This document shows, piece after piece, positions 11,050 to 22,471 of a stretch of 64,000 bases of DNA. The stretch's first letter is position 1. Each line of letters starts with the position of its first letter. The notes under the pieces were generated by a model, which saw only the letters and a program-made list of their open reading frames with translations, did not search any database and was not told the origin of the DNA. The stretch is taken from contig MU130701.1 in assembly GCA_015039465.1 (NCBI GenBank), forward strand, positions 699,170-763,169, given 5' to 3'. A program made the translations under genes and the position numbers. Source of the stretch: Phlegmacium glaucopus (taxonomy: Eukaryota > Basidiomycota > Agaricomycetes > Agaricales > Cortinariaceae).

Positions 11050-13560
11050 CACTTGCTGAATTGGAGGGTTGTTGTCATGCTTTCTTTTTCCTTGACCATA
11101 CTGAAGGGAAATGATATTTCCTTGCCATTAATGATGATGAACACATGCTATATAATTTAGTGAATTATTACACCCAAAGAAACAACATTATTCTTTTGAT
11201 ACATAGTACAGCTCTGAACTGTAAGAGAGGCTGTAAGGAATTTACCATTTAAAATTAGTTTCATATTGCATGGTCAAATGTGACAAAAGTGAATTAAAAA
11301 AAAATATCCTGTAAATTGGGAGAAAAGTATAACATTTTGTGGCAACATGTTTAAGATGTTGATATCCACCTTTCCAGAGAGGGAAAGAGCAAAATTTACA
11401 TGGACATATTGTTATTTATACTCAACCATATGAAATCTTATGATCTATCAGGTTGAAAATATCCAGTGTCAAGACTTTTCAGAGAGATATGAATATGATC
11501 CTGCTGTCAGTCTGGAATTAAATGTACAGCCTGAGAGAATGGTTCAGATGCTTCTCAATAAAATTATTCCAGCTGTACATGTTTTTTTTGGTCCTTGCTG
11601 TAAGGGCAACCTACACAGATAAGAGGAGATGGGAACTCTAAGGAGAGTGGGAGTCTATAAAGACTGAGTAAAGCAGCTATGAGCCAGTTATAGTAGGGGG
11701 ATTCCAGTAATAATGAGATAAAGAGTGTAATTACTGACTACTACTTGAAATAAGGTAGTAGCCAAACAATGACAAACAAGTGTGTAAGCTAGTCGAAATG
11801 AAAGTAAAATATAAACAGTAAATGGGGTATATACCTGAGAGGTGTCCCCTTACACTTGTAGTCAGATTGAAATGAAGGTTCTGGCTGTTTCTTTGATGTG
11901 CTACACTCTGACATAAAAGTTTATTTCATCTTTTGTAAGATCTTGTGAGTTCCTCTTAATGGTTAACCTAATAAAATTTTGACTATAATCCATCTTGTTA
12001 TAAGGGGATTTAATTGGGCTTACAACACAGTTAGTTTTTTTTTTGAATCTCAATTGAACTGAACCAAATAAAATTTGCATGGACATTCTTAAAGCCTTCA
12101 TATTCAACATTATCAATAGATGATTACCCATTGACGAAATCCTATTGGATCCAAAATATCCAGTGTCAAGACTGAGCTTACCTTTCACAGAGATATGAAT
12201 CTGGAACTGAATGTATATACAATCTGAGAGAAAGGTCAAGATGGTTTTCAATAAAATCATTCCAGCTGTACATATGTTGTTTTCCAGTGAGATTGAAATG
12301 ACATACTGTAGTTTTACATAATATTTTATTTTATTTTTCCCCAAATTAAGGTTACAACATTATTGTAAGTTTAGCATACCAATATTTGAAAATTTAAAGT
12401 TGTGTTCCCCTCCTTTGAACAGGTAAATTGCAGGGTTGTCATCATGTTTTCTTTTTTCTTGACCATACTTTTACCACTCAAGAGAAATGATATTTCCTTC
12501 CCATTGATGATAATAATCACATACTATATCTTAGTGAATTATTACACCCAAAGAAATGATGTTATTTTGTGATGCATATTATTTGAGTGGTAAGGTAGAT
12601 TATTTTCATATTGGACAAATATTACATGGTCAAGAGTGACAAATGTAAATTTTGAAAAAAATTAGAGAAAAGTATCAAGTTGGGAACATTTTGTGGGGAT
12701 GAGTCTTTAACATGTGAATATCCACCTTTTTGGGGAGAAAGAGCAAAATTTTTGCAGAAATAAATTTGGTGGTAATCAATCAATTAAGTTGCATCATGTG
12801 GACATCTTCAGAATACCTGTAACTAACATGATTCACTGATCAAAATATGATATTTTTAGAATATGAAAGTATATCTTACAAAAACCTTTCCAAGCTCACA
12901 ATGACTCAATGAGCACTGAGGAATCAGCCAAAATCCAATGTGAGCTCAGATTTACCATTAATCCATCCCAATCAATTAATTTAAATCATGAGTACACTAT
13001 AGTGTACAGTTACAGTGCATAAAGAACTCAATTTTTTACATGTAATATCTCTCTCCATAGCTTACCCTTGTACCAGAATTGCCCTGGAGACTACAAAATT
13101 CACAATAAATGAGACAATATCTTCCATCCCAGTTCCTTTCATTGTAGTCAACTCTAAAAATGAGGAAGTTTTTTTTTGGATATAAGAGGACTTGATTGAG
13201 TGTAGTACATAGTAAGCTTATTTTTGAATCTCAATTCAACTGTTAGAGACCAAAATCAAATTTGCATGAACATTCTTAAATCTTTCATATTCAACCTTGC
13301 CAATGGATAACTATTAATAATGAAATCCTATCAGATCATATCCAGTGTCAACACAGACATTACCTTTTCAGAGGGATATGAATATGATCCTGCTGTCAGT
13401 CTGGAATTGAATGTACAGCCTGAAAGAACAGTTCAGAAGATTTTGAATGAAATTATTCAAGCTGTGCATGTGTTGTTTTGCAGTCAGATTGAGATGAAGG
13501 TTCTGGCTGTTTTTTTGACCTGCTGCACTCTTACATAGAAATTTATTTCATCCTTGTGAA
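11050..13560. repeat. Decayed tandem duplication of a ~1.1-1.3 kb unit
   Basis: A block starting GTTGTCATGCTTTCTTTTTCC at about 11,070 returns at about 12,435. A frame encoding YEYDPAVSLELNVQPER occurs at 11,485 and 13,380, with a more broken third version near 12,190. This suggests an old coding element, but the protein family is not recognised and frames are short. No intact gene is claimed. Confidence 0.6.
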
Positions 13561-14269
13561 AGATCTTATGAGATCCTCTTGGCCTAATAAAATTCCCTTG
13601 AATTTTCTTACCATTGTGAGAGATTGCAGGCTTGGATTTGAAGAGTTATACCAGAGGAAAATTTGAAGCAATCCTTTCTTAAGATTTCACTGCAATTTAT
13701 GAGGAAAACTTTTGATTTTAGATTGAATTTTGAAAAAAGTCACATTAAAAATTGAGACTGTGACAAATTAAAATTGTTGTCATGCCAAGGTGCACAAATA
13801 AATGGAGTTCCCCCAACAAAAGCTGATGGGTGTATGGCCAAAAAAATTCACATTAAAAGATGGAAGGCACAAAAGGAATGAATTTCTTTAATCTACAGTA
13901 CACCTGAAAAAAACTCAATCAGCAAAATGAAAGTGACCCTGAAAAACATGGGAAAATGCAAGCTGTCTAGTGTCTTTAGTAGTAGTAGTGATACACATTG
14001 GGGTAGGGTAGACATAGTAGGATTCAAAATAACTAGAACAATTGAGCTGCTATGGGATAAGATATCCACTCTGGAGTCATAAAATGGCATATAAAGCCAT
14101 ATGGTCAAGTTATTATGAAATTTGGTGACTTTACCTGTACCTCCTGATACTACCTTTCCCAGGCTCCTGACATACATACTCCCTTCAATATCCTTGATTC
14201 TTGTGAATCCTACTCTTACTATGCATAGGTACCTGGATGTGTATTTACAATAATGTGGGCTATTGCTGG
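13561..14269. other. No feature recognised
   Basis: AT-rich sequence. The only longer frame (minus strand, 13,893-14,177) has no recognisable domain and no supporting splice or repeat evidence. Confidence 0.4.
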
Positions 14270-14720
14270 TGCTGGATATTGAGGCCTAGTGCCAGCACCA
14301 GCTAGACCTCACACCCTCTCCAGTGTCAGGCTTCCCTATTCCAGTGCAATTTTCCCACTAATAAAAAATGCATTTAATCTCCCTAAACTTTCCTGCTCAA
14401 AAATGAATAAAAAATGTATTTAATATCTTTAACACACTGTTTTTCATATTTAAAAAAATAGATTAACTGCTGGAACTGGCCAGACCTCTGACACCTTCTT
14501 CAGTGTCAGGTTTCCCTATGCCAGTGAAATTTGTCTGCTCAAAAATGAATACACAATGTGTTTAACATCTTTAATATACACTTTCTCACATTTTAAAATA
14601 TATGTATTTACACTGTTTTTCATATTTAAACAAATAAATTTACTGCAGGTGCTGGATATTGAGGCCAGTTGTTTCCAATGTTTTAATAATATCTACTGCT
14701 CTGAGGCTGGTGCTGGTGCT
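14270..14720. repeat. Inverted copies of the 120-160 bp satellite
   Basis: Contains reverse complements of the satellite anchors, e.g. TGCCAGTGAAATTTGTCTGCTC and TGGAACTGGCCAGACCTCTG. About three units. Opposite orientation to the main array at 8,160-10,860. Confidence 0.7.
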
Positions 14721-14789
14721 GGAAAATACTCACCAGACATGTGGACAGGTATGCCTGGCATCTGAAGGTGCCATAGGCATTCCTTGAAT

Positions 14790-15800
14790 CTGTATCATAG
14801 ATTCATACAACACAGTGTGTATTTCTAAATATAGCAAGCTGGATTCACAGATTCATGGGGCCCTGTGAATCTGTATCTTTTGACACACTGTGTCCATTCC
14901 TTGAATGGTATCATTCAGCACACTGTATTGTCCCTACCTGACCTACATCTACCATAGAATTCCCTAATCAACTACAGTTGGCCTAGGGTATATTCATTTT
15001 CATGATGGGGATCCAATTACCTTTGGTGAAGGCCCAGAGGCAAGGCAACTTGGGACAGGACCTCTCCCATTGGCTCTGTAACCTCTGGTTTGTGGTGGCT
15101 CATGTCTTGAAGACAAGTGGAGCTGCAGAGCTGATTGCACAGATCATAGAGGAAGGGGATGACTCAGACTTTGTTCACATTTATGTTGTGTTACAACTTC
15201 AAAGAGTTCAGATGTCTCTGACTCTAGACATTGTGTGAAGATTGTCTGTTTGTTTATTCTGAGCTCTAAAGAGTGTCAAGAGTTCATCTTGGTATTGTCT
15301 TATAGAGTTTGAGGAAGTTCAAGTAAAGAAGCAGTAAGATTCTCAAGAACTAGCTAAAGAATCATACAAAAAGTAGTACAGTAGTTATAGTAGAAGAGAT
15401 GAGTCATATCACATGTAAAAGGTGAGTCATATGTAAAAATAGGGGACAATGAATTGTACACATGTATATGAAACAATGAAAAAGTAGAGGTTAACATGTG
15501 TAAACAGAAATGAATGGAATGTGTAAAAAGCATGTATCAGTGGAGTTAGAAAAGAATGAAAGAGTTCATAACATGTTGCCTCACCAGCCTTTTATAATGT
15601 TTTGACTGCCCAACTCCTCACTTCAGGTCAAGCTCTTATATATTAATGAAATAATAACATTATGCTGACTCTGTTTGGGTTAAGATGGAAATAAAATGTA
15701 ACCACACATGCCAGGAAGTTTGACAATTTCAACTAGGCTGAAGAGCTGATCAAAATTTAAAGTTTCATCATGAATTTCAGTGCTCCTTAGCTATATTCCT
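14790..15800. repeat. Low-copy dispersed repeat, third copy (inverted)
   Basis: 14,940-15,110 and 15,590-15,800 are inverted homologues of about 1,640-1,740 and 1,300-1,560. 14,820-14,950 matches 7,920-8,060. About 450 bp in the middle (15,110-15,590) has no counterpart in the left copy, so that copy has a deletion or this one an insertion. Confidence 0.6.
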
Positions 15801-16124
15801 ATGTGACTGAGGTACCATAGTTGTCCAATCCTGGCTGATAACATCTGACATAAGTGGCACCAACTCAGAGAAGCTGTAGGTGTCCAGCATCAAAGTGAGG
15901 CTCCCTGCTAGTAAAAAATTCTTATGATTTTTTACTATACCCAGTCCAAAACTCATAAAGCTTCACCAACAAGGCACATGTGCAGCACTGCATATTAGAT
16001 CAACTAACATTTTATTTAAGTCCACATCATCATAGATCATTGTCTGGGCTTGAGGGGTGAGGGGTGTGAATGGGGATAGAGTCCATCAAGGTCCATGTGA
16101 GTGACTGAGTAGGATTGAGTATGG
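15801..16124. other. No feature recognised
   Basis: No open frame of useful length, repeat boundary or RNA-like structure was seen. Confidence 0.4.
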
Positions 16125-16417
16125 TAGTGTTGCCACAGTCCAGTTCTGAACCAAAGTTCAAACCTGAACTTTTGAGAACTGGACCAAAGTTTGGTTCAAA
16201 GTTCACAGCCTGGCTGAACTGAACCTGTTTTGAGGTTCAATGAGGTGTAATTTGCCCAAATGCTTGCCTTATATGGTAATTAGTTTGGTTTAGAACCAAG
16301 AACCAGACCAGAACCAGGTTCAAGGTTCAGACTGTTGCCTGAACAAGACCAATAGTTTGGTTAAGGGTTCGCCAAAAATGGCAGAGAACTGGACTGAACC
16401 AGACTTCGGCAACATTA
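16125..16417. mobile_element. hAT-type MITE rich in GGTTCA/GAACC
   Basis: Starts TAGTGTTGCCACAGTCCAGTTC and ends GACTTCGGCAACATTA, imperfect inverted ends related to the big hAT element's TAGGGTTGCCGAAGTTC. The interior repeats GAACCAAAGTTCAAACC in both orientations, like the sub-terminal regions of that element. No clear target duplication. Probably a non-autonomous relative. Confidence 0.6.
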
Positions 16418-16925
16418 ATGTGGGGATCATTGTTGGAGTATTTCATGCAGGTTAATAACATGCAAGGCTAAGTGGCTGTCTGCAGCTCAATAAGGCAATT
16501 TACCCCTTTTAATGGTGACAGGGAGTTGCAGGCTGTCACAGGAGGTTGCAGGTAAGCAATGCCAAGCTTAGAAGTCTCAGTACAGTTGCAGACAAACAAA
16601 ACAAAGTCAAACAAAGTCAAACAAACTACCCTTTACATCTCTGTAAACCATTGGAATCAATAGAAACCCACTTAGGGACTATCCCAGCCAAATTTCAGCT
16701 CATTCTACCTAGCTGTTATCTTTTAAATTACCATTTAAGTTATGCCCTAAAATATTGGTAGGACCCTTAAAGAAAACAGTAAAATCATGAAAAACAGCAT
16801 AATCACTTTCTTTTCTGAAGAGCAGAAAGGCCCTAGAGTTATGTAAACTTTACCAGCCCATTCTTCCCCAAAAAAAATTCCCAAGTCTACTGACTAAGCT
16901 GTGATTCCTTGATTATTATTATGGC

Positions 16926-17504
16926 TGTTAAGTTTAAAACAAGGAAGTCATGTTGGAGTTACTCCAGAACGGACAGAATGGAACCGGAACGGTAAGCGGA
17001 AAGGACATTGGCCTCAGCATGTGTGCTGTGCCGCCCAGCTCCTAAGGTGTCCTGATTTTGGAACGGAAGAAGAAGTAATAAGACGGAAGACCTCAGTGAC
17101 TTAGAGGACGAACAAGAGGAGGAAACAAAGTTGATATTTGAACTGAGGGAAAACATACAAGTTTTGAGTACTTAAATAAATAAAGGAATAGCAACTGAAA
17201 TATAAAAGATAAATATAAGTGCTGCATTCTGCTCCCGGGAAGGTCCTGCATTCTTGGGTGAATAATCCATGGCAGGTATGCTGACTGATGGTGGGAAGGA
17301 TGATGACAAAGAATAGTGGTAGTGGCGAAGAAGTGATAACGGGTTTGGAGTATAGACGGAGGAACTGGAATGACACAGAGAAGTCTCGGAGTTGAACATA
17401 GGAAGAGTAGTTCGGGATATAAGGGAAGGCACTGTACGGAGTACGGACTACCGGAAACAGCTCTGATGGAGCCGGACTGGAGTAATGTATAACGGAATGT
17501 AACA
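16926..17504 (-). mobile_element. Solo LTR (family A), 579 bp, perfect TSD
   Basis: Reverse-strand copy beginning TGTTAAGTTTAAAAC and ending ACGGAATGTAACA, flanked by ATGGC on both sides (16,921-16,925 and 17,505-17,509). It has no internal insertion and sets the normal length of the family. Overlapping minus-strand frames here are the LTR's chance frames, repeated in every copy. Confidence 0.92.
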
Positions 17505-17589
17505 ATGGCAAACAAAAAGAAACATGAGAAAAACATCACAGGCCTTCAGAATCAGTCAAAGGCAACTTGAAGAAGCAGCTGTAACAGCA

Positions 17590-17760
17590 CTTTGAAGGCC
17601 ATATATCAGGAAAAAGTAACCTTGGCCTGGCTAGCCCTGGCTGCCCTGAACATCTTTGGCTGGGTTTAAAAATCTGAAAAAAATATACCAAATCACAGAT
17701 ATATTTATAGCACCCAATTTCAAAAAGATAAACAATTACATAAGACAGATACTGAGATAT
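17590..17760. mobile_element. Fragment of foldback element
   Basis: Matches the left half of the element at 2,455: ATCAGGAAAAAGTAACC, CCTGG runs, TTTAAAAATCTGAAAAA and TATTTATAGCACCCAATTTC in the same order. The second arm is missing. Confidence 0.7.
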
Positions 17761-17944
17761 CAAAGATATTAAAATATAAGATACAAAGCATAAACTATAT
17801 TTCCATAGTTAATTGAGGCCCTCATCCATGATGATGCATAACCCTTCTTTGGTACAGGCAAATCTAAAGAAAGATAGTAAGCATAAATAATAAAACAAAA
17901 CTGGATTAAAACTTACTACTTGTACTGGAAGAGGTAGCTGGTGT

Positions 17945-18655
17945 TGGAATTATTTTGGTGCAAACACTTGGATTATGGACCAAAGTAGATAGCCAGGAAT
18001 ACTGACCAATAGCAGATACTACTCGTAGATAAGCAGATAAGCATAGCCACAGTATGTAGTTGTATAAGTAGTCTGTACTTTACAGTCCCCCACATACTCC
18101 GCTGGACTCCACCAGACTCCACCAGACTCATTTGTGACTCATTTGTGACTCCCTGTCACATACTGGACTCCACTCTGTTAAGGTTCTGTTAAGGTTTTGT
18201 TAGGGTTTTGTTAGGGTTCTGTTAGGGTTGTTAAGGTTCTGTTAGGGTTTTGTTAAGGTTAGGAAGGTATCATGTGTCCAATTTTATTAGATTCCACCAG
18301 AGTCCACCAGACTAGTCCAATGGAGTCTGCTGGACTTAGTCTGGTAAGAGTCCACCAGAGTCCATGGACTCTGGTGGACTCAAAATTGAAATTTGTCCCA
18401 TGTAACATTCACACAGTTTAGGACTTGAGTCTGCCAAAGTCTGCTGGAGTCCACTGGAATTTAGTGCCAGAGTCCGGTGGATTCCGCCAGAGTATGTGGG
18501 GGAGTGTACAGTCCTCTAAGTAGTAAACCTTTGAGGATGGAATTCCTCATTGGTTTGAACCAATACACAATGTATTCCCCCTCTAGCTATAAGCCCATTG
18601 TGTTAGTGCTCCACTGCTAGAACATGTACTTCAACCCAACATCCCAAAACTCAAC
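17945..18655. mobile_element. Insertion in the hAT fragment, 8-9 bp TSD
   Basis: Comparison with the intact hAT gene shows that this block is extra. AGCTGGTGT flanks it (17,936-17,944 and 18,656-18,664). It contains a second element at 18,073-18,516. No coding sequence recognised. Confidence 0.65.
18073..18516. mobile_element. MITE with GACTCCACC repeats, 8-bp TSD
   Basis: Inverted CCCCCACATACTC motifs near both ends and flanking TAAGTAGT (18,065-18,072 and 18,517-18,524). The interior repeats GACTCCACCAGA in both orientations and GTTAAGGTTTTGTTAGGG. End motif and internal repeat match the element at 2,181-4,786. Confidence 0.65.
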
Positions 18656-19048
18656 AGCTGGTGTCTTTTTAGTAGAGGGACCACCAGCCTCTTTATACTG
18701 GTGGAGAAATCAATTAAAAGATTAACAATAATAAATAAATAAAATCCTAAAATTAACAACATACCACTTCTTCCAAAGCTTTATATCCAGCATCATAATA
18801 TTGAGAGTCCTAGTTATGCTTAACATATGCAAGCTTGAAACAAGGGTCCAGTGCTGGAAGTAAGGTACAGTAGGCATAAGTTAAGTGAAGTAGATAAAAG
18901 TAGAATGAGTTGACATACCTCAGTCACTGATATAACAACTGAGGTATGTCTGTGTATCAGTAAGATATCTTAGATCTATATGGGATAGCACAATGGGGGG
19001 GGGGCACTAGGTTAGTAGAAGGAGTGGGTGAGACACTTTTGTGGCATC

Positions 19049-19627
19049 TGTTAAGTTTAAACAAGGGGTAACGTTGGAGTAACTCCGGAACAGACAGAAC
19101 AGAACCGGAACAAGTAATCGGAAAGGACTTTGGCCTCAGCGTATGTGCTGTGCCACCCAGCTCCTATAGTGTCCTGATTTTGGAACCGGAAGAGAACAGA
19201 ATAAGACGGAATACCTCAGTGACTTAGAGGACGAACAAGAGGAGGAAACTAAGTTGATATTCGAACTGAGGAAAACATACAAGTTTCAAGTACTTAAATA
19301 ATAAAAGGAATAGCAACCGAAGTATAAAGGATAAATATTAAGTGCTGCATTCTGCTCCCGGAAGGTCCTGCATTCTTGGGTGAATAATCCATAGTGGGTG
19401 TGCTGACTGATAGTGGGAAAGTGATGACAAAGAAATAGTGGTAGTGGCAAAGATGTGGTAATGAGTTTGGAGTAATGTCAGAAGAGCCGGAATGAAACAG
19501 AGAAGTCTTGGAGATGGACGTAGGAGGAGTAGAACCGGAGACAAGGGAAAGCACTGGAATGGAGTATGGACTACCAGAAACAACTCTGACGGAGCTGGAC
19601 CGGAGTAACGTATAACAGAATGTAACA
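19049..19627 (-). mobile_element. Solo LTR (family A)
   Basis: Begins TGTTAAGTTTAAACAAGG, ends CAGAATGTAACA; 579 bp. The flanks GCATC and GCATG differ at one base, so the 5-bp duplication is slightly decayed. Confidence 0.88.
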
Positions 19628-20628
19628 GCATGTCAGCCATATTCACTCTGTTCACAGTGGCCTCCACAGTTTATCAACATGGAGACCACCTATAACTGGA
19701 TGATCCAACCACATCCCATCAAAACATACCTAATTTGGATGAAAACATACCCTTTTTGGAAGGGGGGGTTCAAAATGCCTTAAAGAATTTTACCAACCCT
19801 GTGTTGGCTTTACAATTGCTGGACCCCCTTGGTGCAATGTCTGTGTCTACTTTAAATAAAATAAATGGACTTGTAAATGCCATGCAAAGCAATGGCCCTC
19901 AAGCAAAGTTAATTAGACGGGGTTAAGCTTTGCCATAGAACTTGTGAAAATAATTATACATCTGTGAGTGGCTGGCTTCTTTTATGAAGCTCTCTCAAGT
20001 AACTGTATATTGAGGAACTTGATTCACAAAATCACCTTTTTTTTTGGGCTAGGAGCGCTGCACCAGCAATTTTTGATCTCCCAAGGGGCAAATGAGGGCA
20101 AACAGTGGTTGTGGTGTCATCATAATCATCGGGTGCTGTCTTTGACTGATTCCAAACACCAGTGATTTTTTTACCTCAGTTTCTTTCTTTACCATATATG
20201 ACCAAGGAATTCAACTTTGATTCACGGGTATAAAGGGACAAGTGAATTTTTTTGGGATCATTCCGTCACCCCCCCCAAAAAAAAATAAAAAAATGATTCA
20301 GCTATTGTACTGAGTATTTTTAAGGGTTCGGCCATTTTTTAATTTTAATTTTTGAGGTATGGCATACTCTTTTAAATGGTCCCAATTTCTGCTTGGGGGA
20401 AACAGAAGATGGATGATTATTTGATTTTTTCATTATCAAATATTTTGGAACAGACACCAGTAATCCTGCATTTTAGTTTTTACTGGTTTCTGAACCCAAA
20501 AAAACTGACAAAAACCAACAAAAACCAGGAAACCCGGAAACTTGGAGACTAGGTCCCATTTCCCGGAAACCTCACATGATATATATGTGTTACATAATAA
20601 GAGTATATACAACCAGCAGATGCCAGTG
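19628..20628. other. Unassigned repeat-derived DNA
   Basis: 19,857-19,920 is an inverted match to 865-925. A 63-codon plus-strand frame at 19,735-19,926 covers this match and may be a fragment of an old element gene; no family is recognised. Around 20,450-20,575 are CCAGGAAACCCGGAAAC motifs resembling the sequence flanking the hAT element near 22,030-22,073. Confidence 0.4.
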
Positions 20629-21753
20629 TGTTACATTCCATCATACATTACTCCGGTCTGACTCCGACGGAGTTGTTTCCGGTAGTAGTGATGGGCAGGG
20701 GTTTGGGAAACCCCTGGGGTACAAGGGTAAGGGTAAGGAGGGTCAGGGTCAGGGTACAGATTTTTTGACCCTTGAAAAACCCATACCCTTCTGGAGGGGT
20801 CAGGGTATTTTTGGGAATTTTTATTTCTCTGATATCAGAGTGATCTAACTGTTGTGTATCTATAAAATTGACTTTAAATCAGAGAAAAAGCAATGTAAAG
20901 AGGCCTCACTGCTTTCACAACAATCAGTAGCTTAAAATACTACTCAAACCCTCTCTATTTCATTTAAAATCTATTGCTAAACACCTTTAACACCCTGAAC
21001 ATGTTTTAAATAATAGCTACTTTGAAGGCTCCCTTGAATTACAAAGCTTGAGGAAGGATTTGGACCAAACCCTTGCACTAAACCCTGCTGGGTTTCTTAC
21101 CCTCCAACCCCTCAGAAACCCTTACCCTTACCCTCCAAAACCCTTACCCTCAGCCAAGGGTAAGGGTTTTTGGAGGGTAAGGGTAAGGGTCAGCCTAATT
21201 CCACCCCGGGGTTACCCTTGACTATCACTATCCGGTAGTCTGTACTCCTTTCCAGTACTCTCCCTCCTCTCCGGTTCTACTCCACCTACGTCCGACTCCG
21301 AGACTTTTCCGTATCATTCCGACTCTTCCGACATCACTCCAAACTCATTACCACTTCTTCACCACTACCACTATTCTTTGTCATCATCCTTCCCACCATC
21401 AGTCAGCATACCCGCCATGGATTATTCACCCAAGAATGCAGGACCTTTTCCGGGAGCAGAACGCAGCACTTATATTTATCTTTTATATTTCGGTTGCTAT
21501 TCCTTTATTTATTTAAGTACTCAAAACTTGTATGTTTTCCCGCAGTTTGAATATCAACTTTGTTTCCTCCTCTTGTTTGTCCTCTAAGTCACTGAGGTCT
21601 TCCGTCTTATTACTTCTTCTTCCATTCCAAAATCAGGACACCTTAGGAGCTGGGCGGCACAGCACACATGCTGAGGCCAATGTCCTTTCCGCTTACTGTT
21701 CCAGTTCCGTTCCGGAGTAACTCTGACGTGACTTCCTTGTTTTAAACTTAACA
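20629..21753 (+). mobile_element. Solo LTR (family A) carrying a MITE, perfect TSD
   Basis: Begins TGTTACATTCCATC, ends TTAAACTTAACA, flanked by CAGTG (20,624-20,628 and 21,754-21,758). Removing the nested MITE and its duplication leaves about 582 bp, the family length. Confidence 0.92.
20696..21230. mobile_element. hAT-type MITE inside solo LTR, perfect 8-bp TSD
   Basis: Starts TAGTGATGGGCAGGGG and ends CCCTTGACTATCACTA. TCCGGTAG flanks it (20,688-20,695 and 21,231-21,238). It has the same GGGTAAGGGTAAGGG palindromes as the pair at 8,376-9,644. Order of events: LTR inserted first, MITE second. Confidence 0.9.
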
Positions 21754-21756
21754 CAG

Positions 21757-21938
21757 TGTGTCAATTGAACAAAAAGTGGTGGCCTTATATAACTAAAAGG
21801 CCTCAGGGTTAGTTCGCTAGAACATTCCATCAATGTTGACAATCAGAACAAGTCAGAACAATGGAATATTCTGGGAGCTTCTGCTGAACTAACCCTGAGG
21901 CCAGTTGGTTATATAAAGGCCACCTCTCTGCACACTTA
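21757..21938. mobile_element. Short foldback MITE (~180 bp)
   Basis: Left part GGTGGCCTTATATAACTAAAAGG and CCTCAGGGTTAGTTC pair with the right part GAACTAACCCTGAGGCC and GGTTATATAAAGGCCACC. Non-coding. It directly abuts the solo LTR. Confidence 0.7.
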
Positions 21939-22316
21939 ATTCCCCACTAGTGTTTGCTAGTCCTAGACTTAATAGTTATTATAGTAGATTAAATATAGTA
22001 ACTACTTTTTCCCATTTCTGGTTTTCACAAGGTTTCCAGGTTTCTCGAAACCCAAAAAAAAACCCCAAAAAACTAGGGTTGCCGAAGTTCAGTTCCGAAC
22101 CGACACACAGAACCAGAACCACCAGAACCGAACCAAAGTTCTGGTTTGGTTCTGGTTTGGTTCTGGCTCACTCATCTTGGTTCGGTTCTCGGTTCTTAGC
22201 TGGCGAAATTTTTGAGAACCGGTTCCGAACCAGGTTCAAGCAGCAAGCAAAGTTCATTTAGAATTTAGATCCATTTGCTACATTAGTTATCTACATAGTA
22301 CACCCTGATATTTCGC

Positions 22317-22471
22317 GACGAGATCAACGCGGATTGGGGTCGACGATGAGTTGGTCTTGATGGCTCAGGTGCAAGACGGGATTCCAGGTAGTAAGCGCTG
22401 AGGAAAGCGATGGGATCAAAAATGTGTAAGAGAGAAACATAAGAGCGTACACTGCGTAAAACCTTCAAACC
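22317..22471. repeat. 155-bp direct repeat inside hAT, copy 1
   Basis: GACGAGATCAACGCGGATTG onward matches 23,996-24,151 with roughly ten differences. The two copies bracket the captured host gene fragment. Confidence 0.85.

Larger units (their letters stand above)
17800..18870 (-). pseudogene. Fragment of hAT transposase gene
   Basis: 17,800-17,958 and 18,657-18,870 match, inverted, the 3' exons and introns of the transposase gene at about 27,980-28,320 (the ALDPRFKLAYVK, FDQYQDAGGPSTKK and PVPKKGYASS exons). Introns are kept, so this is a DNA copy. The two pieces are separated by an insertion at 17,945-18,655 with a duplicated AGCTGGTGT. Terminal repeats and the rest of the gene are absent, so it cannot encode a transposase. 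Confidence 0.8.

Noticed and set aside
17093..17539. Conserved 136-148 aa protein family in several copies (also near 4,000, 19,340, 21,400 and 43,100)
   Set aside because: All copies coincide exactly with family A LTRs; overlapping frames are equally open, so similarity is due to the repeat, not to protein selection.
18178..18262. TTAGGG-like repeats suggesting an interstitial telomere
   Set aside because: The true unit is GTTAAGGTTTTGTTAGGG with an 11-12 bp base period and matches the inverted array at 2,285-2,454; it is part of a MITE family.
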